Origin: an uncultured Opitutia bacterium
GTDB taxonomy: Bacteria; Verrucomicrobiota; Verrucomicrobiia; Opitutales; Opitutaceae
NCBI GenBank assembly: GCA_903938935.1
Contig: CAJAFD010000019.1
Coordinates: 1-11,295, forward strand
Direction of reading: 5' to 3'
Length of the DNA: 11,295 bases
Made by a program: the position numbers and the translations under genes. Below, one piece after another: positions 7,525-11,295 of this stretch (the first letter of the stretch is position 1; each line of letters starts with the position of its first letter). The notes beneath the pieces were generated by a model that was not told the DNA's origin, did no database searches, and saw only the letters and a list, made by a program, of their open reading frames with translations.

Positions 7525-7556
7525 GGCGGCGCCTCTTGAGCGCCGCCTTTTTATTT
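7525..7556 (+). terminator. Intrinsic (Rho-independent) terminator of the TonB receptor gene
   Basis: A perfect 8-bp stem, GGCGGCGC (7525-7532) with GCGCCGCC (7540-7547), closes a 7-nt loop and is followed directly by TTTTTATTT. It begins 31 nt after the receptor stop codon. There is no T tract on the opposite strand, so it is directional. The minus-strand TPR gene has its TAA stop at 7553-7551, inside the T tract. Confidence 0.92.
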
Positions 7557-9353
7557 ACCCAAATAAGCCCGCAACGCCGCCACGTTCCGCCGCGCCGATT
7601 CATCCGCCGGCGCCAGTCGCAGCGCCGTTTCAAATTCCGCGAGCGCCGCCGCATACTGGCCCGCCCCGCTCAACGCCACCCCGAGGTTGTAGTGCGCTTC
7701 CCCATACTCCGGTCTCAACCGCACTGCCGCGCGAAACGCCTCGATCGCCTCCGCCCCGCGCCCGAGCGCCACGAGCGCGTTGCCCGCGTTGAACCGCACC
7801 TCCGGCGATTCCGGTAGCCGCACCTGCGCCGCCGCAAATTTCTCCCGCGCCGCCGCCGCCCGCCCCGCCGCCAACAACGCACTGCCCCAGTTATTCAGAA
7901 AAACTCCATCGCTGCGCCCTCCCCGCGCCGCCGCCTCAAAATACTTGAGCGCCTCCTCCACCCGTCCGGCCTGCGCCAGCGATTCCGCCAGCTTAGCCGA
8001 CGCGCCCGTGTGCGCCGATTCGATCCGCAGCGTCGCCGCCCAGGCCGCCCGCGCACCCGCTTCGTCGCCGCCCGCGCTCAACGCCACGCCGAGATTAAAG
8101 TGCGCCCGCGCATTCCCCGGCCGCTTCGCCACCGTATCCGCCCAGATCGCCCGCTCACTACGGTAATCGAGATTCCGCGTCCACGTTCCCACCGCACCCG
8201 CCAGCGCGACCGCCGCCCACAGCCAAAGACTCCGCCGCCCGAGCCACGCATAGGCCCCGAGCACCGCCGCACTCACGAGCACCGCCAGCGGCAGATACAT
8301 CCGGTGCTCCGCCATCGTCTGCGTCGCCACCGGCACGAAACTCGAACTCGGCGCGAGGGCCGCGAAAAATAAAAAGCCCAAAAAACCCACCCCCGGCCGC
8401 CGCACCCACGCCCACGCCGTCGCCCCGATCAACGCCACGATTCCAGCCACCGCCGCGTAATTCACCGAAAGCTCCGTCCCGTAATCAAACACCAGCGGCG
8501 ACGGCCACACCGCGAGCCCGAGGTAACGCCAGATCGCCTCGCCTTGCGTGAGCGCATACGCCGCCACGCTCAGGCCCGCATCCCATCCCGCCGACCCATC
8601 GCGGCCCTTCGCCAGCAGACACGCCGCGAGCACCAGCCACGTCGCGCCCAGTCCGGCGTAAAAAAATTTCCGCGCGCGCCACGCCGCCACGACATTGCCC
8701 GCGATCCACGTGCGATCGTAAAAAAATACCACCACGGGCACCACGACCATCACTTCCTTACTGCCCATCCCGAGCGCGCACGCCACGATCGCCGCCGCCA
8801 GCCAACCCCGACCACCGCGCTCGGCTGCTGCGCCGCGCAAAAAACTATAAAGCGTCGCTACCGCGAAAAATCCCGCGAGCCCTTCCGTGCGCTGCATCAC
8901 ATAAGTCACCGTCGCCGTCTGCAACGGATGCAGCGCCCACACCGCCGCCACCGCCAGCGCGAGTTCATCCGCCGCCGCACCAAAAGTTTCCCGCCACCTC
9001 GGCCGCCGCAACGTCCGCCGCACCACTCCCGCCAACAACCCCGCCGTCGCCAGATGCAACGCGAGGTTCACCGCGTGATAACCCCACGGTTGCTCTCCGC
9101 TCAGCGCGTAACTGAGCGCCAGCGACGCATTCGCCACCGGACGACCACTCACCGAAAGTCCCGCCGGCGGCGCCAACACTTCGCCGAGTTTCCACCCCGC
9201 CCGCAGCGTCGGATTTTCCCGCACCGCCGCGATGTCATCGAACACGAACGGCGCGCCAAAACTCCCCGCCCACGCCGCCACCACCAGCAGGCCGCCGAGC
9301 GCCAGCGCGAGACCGCGCCCGTTTCCGAGAGGTGGCGTTGCACTCCGATTCAT
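7551..9353 (-). CDS. Polytopic membrane protein with C-terminal TPR repeats, TMTC-like (putative GT-C glycosyltransferase)
   Basis: A 600-residue protein starting at ATG 9353. The open frame extends further upstream to 9752, but that part overlaps the divergent methyltransferase and reads as non-protein, so I rejected it. The first 390 residues hold roughly ten membrane segments (for example 13-33, 92-112, 129-150, 184-212, 297-316, 352-370). The first loop has 'FVFDDIAAVRENPTLR', like the Asp-bearing first loop of GT-C enzymes. 'LHPLQTATVTYVMQRTEGLA', 'GMGSKEVMVVVPVVVFFYDR' and 'TMAEHRMYLPLAVL' recall the TMTC (GT105, O-mannosyltransferase) group and its bacterial relatives. Residues about 414-583 contain around five TPR units ('ARAHFNLGVALSAGGDEAGA', 'EAHYNLGVALSGAGQYAAAL'). 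The likely role is sugar transfer from a lipid carrier to exported protein, or a related envelope task. The fold is well supported; enzymatic activity is inferred. Confidence 0.85.
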   Translation of the reverse strand: MNRSATPPLGNGRGLALALGGLLVVAAWAGSFGAPFVFDDIAAVRENPTLRAGWKLGEVLAPPAGLSVSGRPVANASLALSYALSGEQPWGYHAVNLALHLATAGLLAGVVRRTLRRPRWRETFGAAADELALAVAAVWALHPLQTATVTYVMQRTEGLAGFFAVATLYSFLRGAAAERGGRGWLAAAIVACALGMGSKEVMVVVPVVVFFYDRTWIAGNVVAAWRARKFFYAGLGATWLVLAACLLAKGRDGSAGWDAGLSVAAYALTQGEAIWRYLGLAVWPSPLVFDYGTELSVNYAAVAGIVALIGATAWAWVRRPGVGFLGFLFFAALAPSSSFVPVATQTMAEHRMYLPLAVLVSAAVLGAYAWLGRRSLWLWAAVALAGAVGTWTRNLDYRSERAIWADTVAKRPGNARAHFNLGVALSAGGDEAGARAAWAATLRIESAHTGASAKLAESLAQAGRVEEALKYFEAAARGGRSDGVFLNNWGSALLAAGRAAAAREKFAAAQVRLPESPEVRFNAGNALVALGRGAEAIEAFRAAVRLRPEYGEAHYNLGVALSGAGQYAAALAEFETALRLAPADESARRNVAALRAYLGK

Positions 9354-9422
9354 CGGCCGAGCGTGGACGTTTTTCCCCCTGGGGCGCAAACCCGCGCTTG
9401 AGCCGCGACCCCGCGGCCCGTC
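9354..9422. promoter_or_regulatory. Divergent intergenic gap between TPR membrane protein and RNA methyltransferase
   Basis: Only 69 bp separate the two divergent starts, so both promoters must lie here or inside the coding ends. The sequence is GC-rich; I see no clear -10 box, no Shine-Dalgarno for either start and no terminator. Confidence 0.3.
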
Positions 9423-10163
9423 ATGGTGTTGCCCGCGATGCCGACCAAAGCCGATCTCCAACGCCTCCGCTCCTTGCGCGAGAAAAAAAACCGCGAAGCG
9501 CTCGGCCTCTTCGTCGTCGAAGGCGAAAAAGTCGTCGCCGAACTCCTCGCGGCAAAATTTCCGTTTTCCGAAATCTACGGCACGCCCGCTTGGCCCGGTT
9601 ACAAAACCCACGGCCTCACGCCCGAAGAAATGGCGCGCGCCAGTCATTTCCCCACGCCGTCTTCCGTACTGGCCGTCGGTCCGCTCACCCGCACCCCGCT
9701 CGCGGCCGGCGATCTCAACCGCGGCCTCACGCTCGCGCTCGACGGCGTGCAAGACGCCGGCAACGTCGGCACGCTGCTGCGGCTCGCCGATTGGTTTGCA
9801 CTGGAGCGCGTCGTGCTGTCACCGGATTGCGCCGATCTTTTTTCCCAAAAAGTCATCAACGCCAGCATGGGCTCCTTCGCTCGCGTGCGCGCGCACACGG
9901 CGGAACTCGCGACCGCGCTCGTCGGGTTAAACGTGCCCGTGCTCGGCTGCGATCTGACCGGCGACGATGTGCATGAGCTCCCGGCGTTGCGCGACGCGGT
10001 GATCGTGATCGGCAGCGAAGGCCGCGGGTTGTCGGCGGCGGTCGCGGCGTTGATCACGCGCCGCGTGACGATCCCGCGCTACGGCGCCGCCGAATCGCTC
10101 AACGCCGGCGTCGCCGCCGCGATCGTCTGCGACAACCTGCGTCGGCGCGCGAGCAGGGGCTGA
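9423..10163 (+). CDS. SpoU/TrmH-family (SPOUT) RNA 2'-O-methyltransferase
   Basis: A 246-residue cytoplasmic enzyme expected to methylate a ribose 2'-OH in rRNA or tRNA using S-adenosylmethionine. The N-terminal region, with 'LFVVEGEKVVAELL' (about 29-42), is the RNA-binding domain of this family. The three SPOUT motifs are present: motif 1 'DGVQDAGNVGTLLRLADW' (107-124, with N114 and R120), motif 2 'VIVIGSEGRGLS' (193-204, with E199) and motif 3 'VTIPRYGAAESLNAGVAAAI' (215-234, with S225 and N227). Motif 1 has Ala at residue 112 where Pro is usual. The start could be ATG 9423 or ATG 9438 (Met6); the second gives a more typical beginning ('MPTKADLQRLRSLREKKNRE'), and neither has a Shine-Dalgarno. 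Whether it acts like RlmB (23S rRNA) or TrmH (tRNA) cannot be decided here. It is monocistronic in the window and unrelated to the catabolic locus. Confidence 0.93.
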   Translation: MVLPAMPTKADLQRLRSLREKKNREALGLFVVEGEKVVAELLAAKFPFSEIYGTPAWPGYKTHGLTPEEMARASHFPTPSSVLAVGPLTRTPLAAGDLNRGLTLALDGVQDAGNVGTLLRLADWFALERVVLSPDCADLFSQKVINASMGSFARVRAHTAELATALVGLNVPVLGCDLTGDDVHELPALRDAVIVIGSEGRGLSAAVAALITRRVTIPRYGAAESLNAGVAAAIVCDNLRRRASRG

Positions 10164-10202
10164 GCCTAACCGCCCGCACCGCTGCGACTCAGCCGCAGGA
10201 CA

Positions 10203-11295
10203 TTATGGCAGCACCCCGATGAAAATCTGCCGAGCCGGCTGCCAGAGCGAGGGCGGCAGCGCGGCCAAAGCCCCAGGGTTAAAATTTTCCTGGTTATTGA
10301 TTCGGTGGTCGGTCTGGGTGAAAATCGCTTCCTTCGTCGAGCGCAACTCCAGCGAAACTTTCAAATCCGTCGGCGGTAATTCAACCCGGCGAATCACAAA
10401 AAGGAAGCCCGCCTCCTGCGCTTCAGGTCGTTTATAAAGCTCGGCCACATCCAATCGCCGCTCCCGCCGGCCACGGAAGACGAATTCGCGCTCCCCGGCT
10501 TTGAACACGAGGTGCGGGCGATATTCATCTTTCCATGGCCCGCGCGGCAGCATCCAGCCACGGATATGAATCCGCCCATTGCCGAGCGAGATTTCATCCA
10601 GGTGATAATCCATCGCTATTTCTTTAGCAGGCAATCGCACCGCAATCGGCGGCGAGGAACGCGCTTGGAGGCGAAAGATTCCGCGTTGCTCGGCAGCCTT
10701 GAGGACGCGATCGGCGAGCAGGGCATCCGGGTGCAATGCGAACGGCGCACCGGCCAACGTGAGCCACTTGTCGTAGTAGTGAATAGCCGCTAGGCGCTGG
10801 CGGAAAAACCGCTCCGCCACCGGCAGGTAACGCTGCGTCGCCACTACGTTGAAGACACCCAACAAACCGAGCACGGGCAGACACGTCCGCCAAAAACGCG
10901 CCGGCGCGACTTTCACCTCGATGATCAAAACCCCCAAGGTCGCCCAAAAAATCGCACTCTGGATAAAATAACGCGGCGCGATCTGCGGCGATGCCATCGT
11001 GAACCGCCCATAAGCAATCAAGGCCGTGGCCCCTAGCACAAAGATCAAAAACGCCCCCAGCACCGGCTCACGCTGCGCCACGCCCTTGTAAAAAATATAA
11101 ACCAGTAACACCAAGCCCATGAGCCCGAACCCAGGTGATAACACGCCATGCTCCAAGCCGGGCACCGACCCGAGCAAGGTCAGCCAATACCGCACGGCCG
11201 CCGCCAGCGCCGCGAAGTTAGTGAGCCGAAAGCCGCTCGTCGTAGCGAGGTCCACCGTTAACACAAAAAACCCCACCACCCCAACCGCGAGACCA
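10203..11295 (-). CDS. Polytopic membrane protein with C-terminal beta-rich domain, partial (N-terminus beyond right edge)
   Basis: The reading frame is open from the right edge to TAA 10205-10203, giving 363 visible residues. An in-frame GTG at 11279 is not a likely start, because the frame continues through it into a hydrophobic stretch. The upstream part has about five membrane segments, including 'GFGLMGLVLLVYIFY', 'LGAFLIFVLGATALIAYG' and 'VLGLLGVFNVVATQRYLP'. 'YGRFTMASPQIAPRYFIQSA' resembles a loop found near the end of multi-pass proteins in bacterial surface-glycan loci, often annotated as hypothetical or GT-C-like. From about 10613 leftward is a soluble beta-rich domain with 'GRIHIRGWMLPRG', 'LVFKAGEREFVFRG' and 'RRLDVAELYKRPEAQEAGF'. 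The likely role is envelope glycan synthesis, but this is weak. It converges on the methyltransferase gene with a 39-nt gap. Confidence 0.7.
   Translation of the reverse strand, partial: GLAVGVVGFFVLTVDLATTSGFRLTNFAALAAAVRYWLTLLGSVPGLEHGVLSPGFGLMGLVLLVYIFYKGVAQREPVLGAFLIFVLGATALIAYGRFTMASPQIAPRYFIQSAIFWATLGVLIIEVKVAPARFWRTCLPVLGLLGVFNVVATQRYLPVAERFFRQRLAAIHYYDKWLTLAGAPFALHPDALLADRVLKAAEQRGIFRLQARSSPPIAVRLPAKEIAMDYHLDEISLGNGRIHIRGWMLPRGPWKDEYRPHLVFKAGEREFVFRGRRERRLDVAELYKRPEAQEAGFLFVIRRVELPPTDLKVSLELRSTKEAIFTQTDHRINNQENFNPGALAALPPSLWQPARQIFIGVLP

Noticed and set aside
8544..9401. Plus-strand open frame of 285 codons opposite the TPR membrane protein
   Set aside because: Its product is extremely Arg/His/Pro-rich, typical of the antisense of an Ala/Leu/Val-rich membrane protein gene.
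9354..9752. N-terminal extension of the TPR membrane protein by 133 residues
   Set aside because: It overlaps the conserved N-terminal half of the divergent methyltransferase, and its sequence is low-complexity Arg/Glu/Gly. The hydrophobic protein begins properly at ATG 9353.
10182..10198. Hairpin CTGCG-N7-CGCAG between the two convergent genes
   Set aside because: The stem is only 5 bp and no T tract follows on either strand, so it is not supported as a terminator.
1..11295. Search for tRNA, rRNA, CRISPR repeats, insertion sequences, phage or defence genes
   Set aside because: I saw no repeat array, terminal inverted repeats, transposase motif or RNA gene signature; the window reads as ordinary metabolic and housekeeping chromosome.

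Overview
The window looks like chromosome from a GC-rich, Gram-negative, polysaccharide-using bacterium, most likely Verrucomicrobiota and perhaps an Opitutaceae relative. The reasons are a TonB-dependent receptor of the style common in that group (N-terminal carboxypeptidase-regulatory-like domain, a 'SRAFEF...SINNIESVEV' plug, no SusD partner), a Cys-type sulfatase with an export signal, a Tat-exported Gfo/Idh/MocA oxidoreductase, and mostly weak Shine-Dalgarno sequences. The lineage is inferred from protein style only; no rRNA or other phylogenetic marker is present.

Left part (1-4205, minus strand): four genes read leftward with gaps of 64, 50 and 27 nt, so probably one operon. In transcription order they are an exported Gfo/Idh/MocA oxidoreductase, an exported sulfatase, a deoxyribose-phosphate aldolase of the long, animal-like type (deoC), and the N-terminal third of an aldehyde dehydrogenase that runs off the left edge. 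A 190-bp divergent intergenic region (4206-4395) separates this operon from a large TonB-dependent receptor gene (about 4396-7494, plus strand). It contains three short dyads and a 9-bp direct repeat. The receptor gene ends in a clear intrinsic terminator. A plausible reading is one catabolic locus: outer-membrane uptake of a sulfated or deoxy-sugar glycoside, periplasmic desulfation and oxidation, then cytoplasmic retro-aldol cleavage and oxidation of the resulting aldehyde. The substrate cannot be told from the sequence.

Right part (7551-11295): three genes with no evident link to the locus above. A 600-residue membrane protein with C-terminal TPR repeats (minus strand, resembling TMTC-type GT-C glycosyltransferases) converges on the receptor gene, and its stop codon lies inside the receptor terminator's T tract. 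A SpoU/TrmH-type RNA methyltransferase (plus strand) diverges from it. A partial multi-pass membrane protein with a C-terminal beta-rich domain (minus strand) enters from the right edge and converges on the methyltransferase.

I saw no tRNA, rRNA, CRISPR array, insertion sequence or phage gene. No stretch over 300 bp lacks a gene. Nothing here is clearly a new system; the most unusual part is the combination of sulfatase, oxidoreductase, DERA and aldehyde dehydrogenase opposite a TonB receptor.
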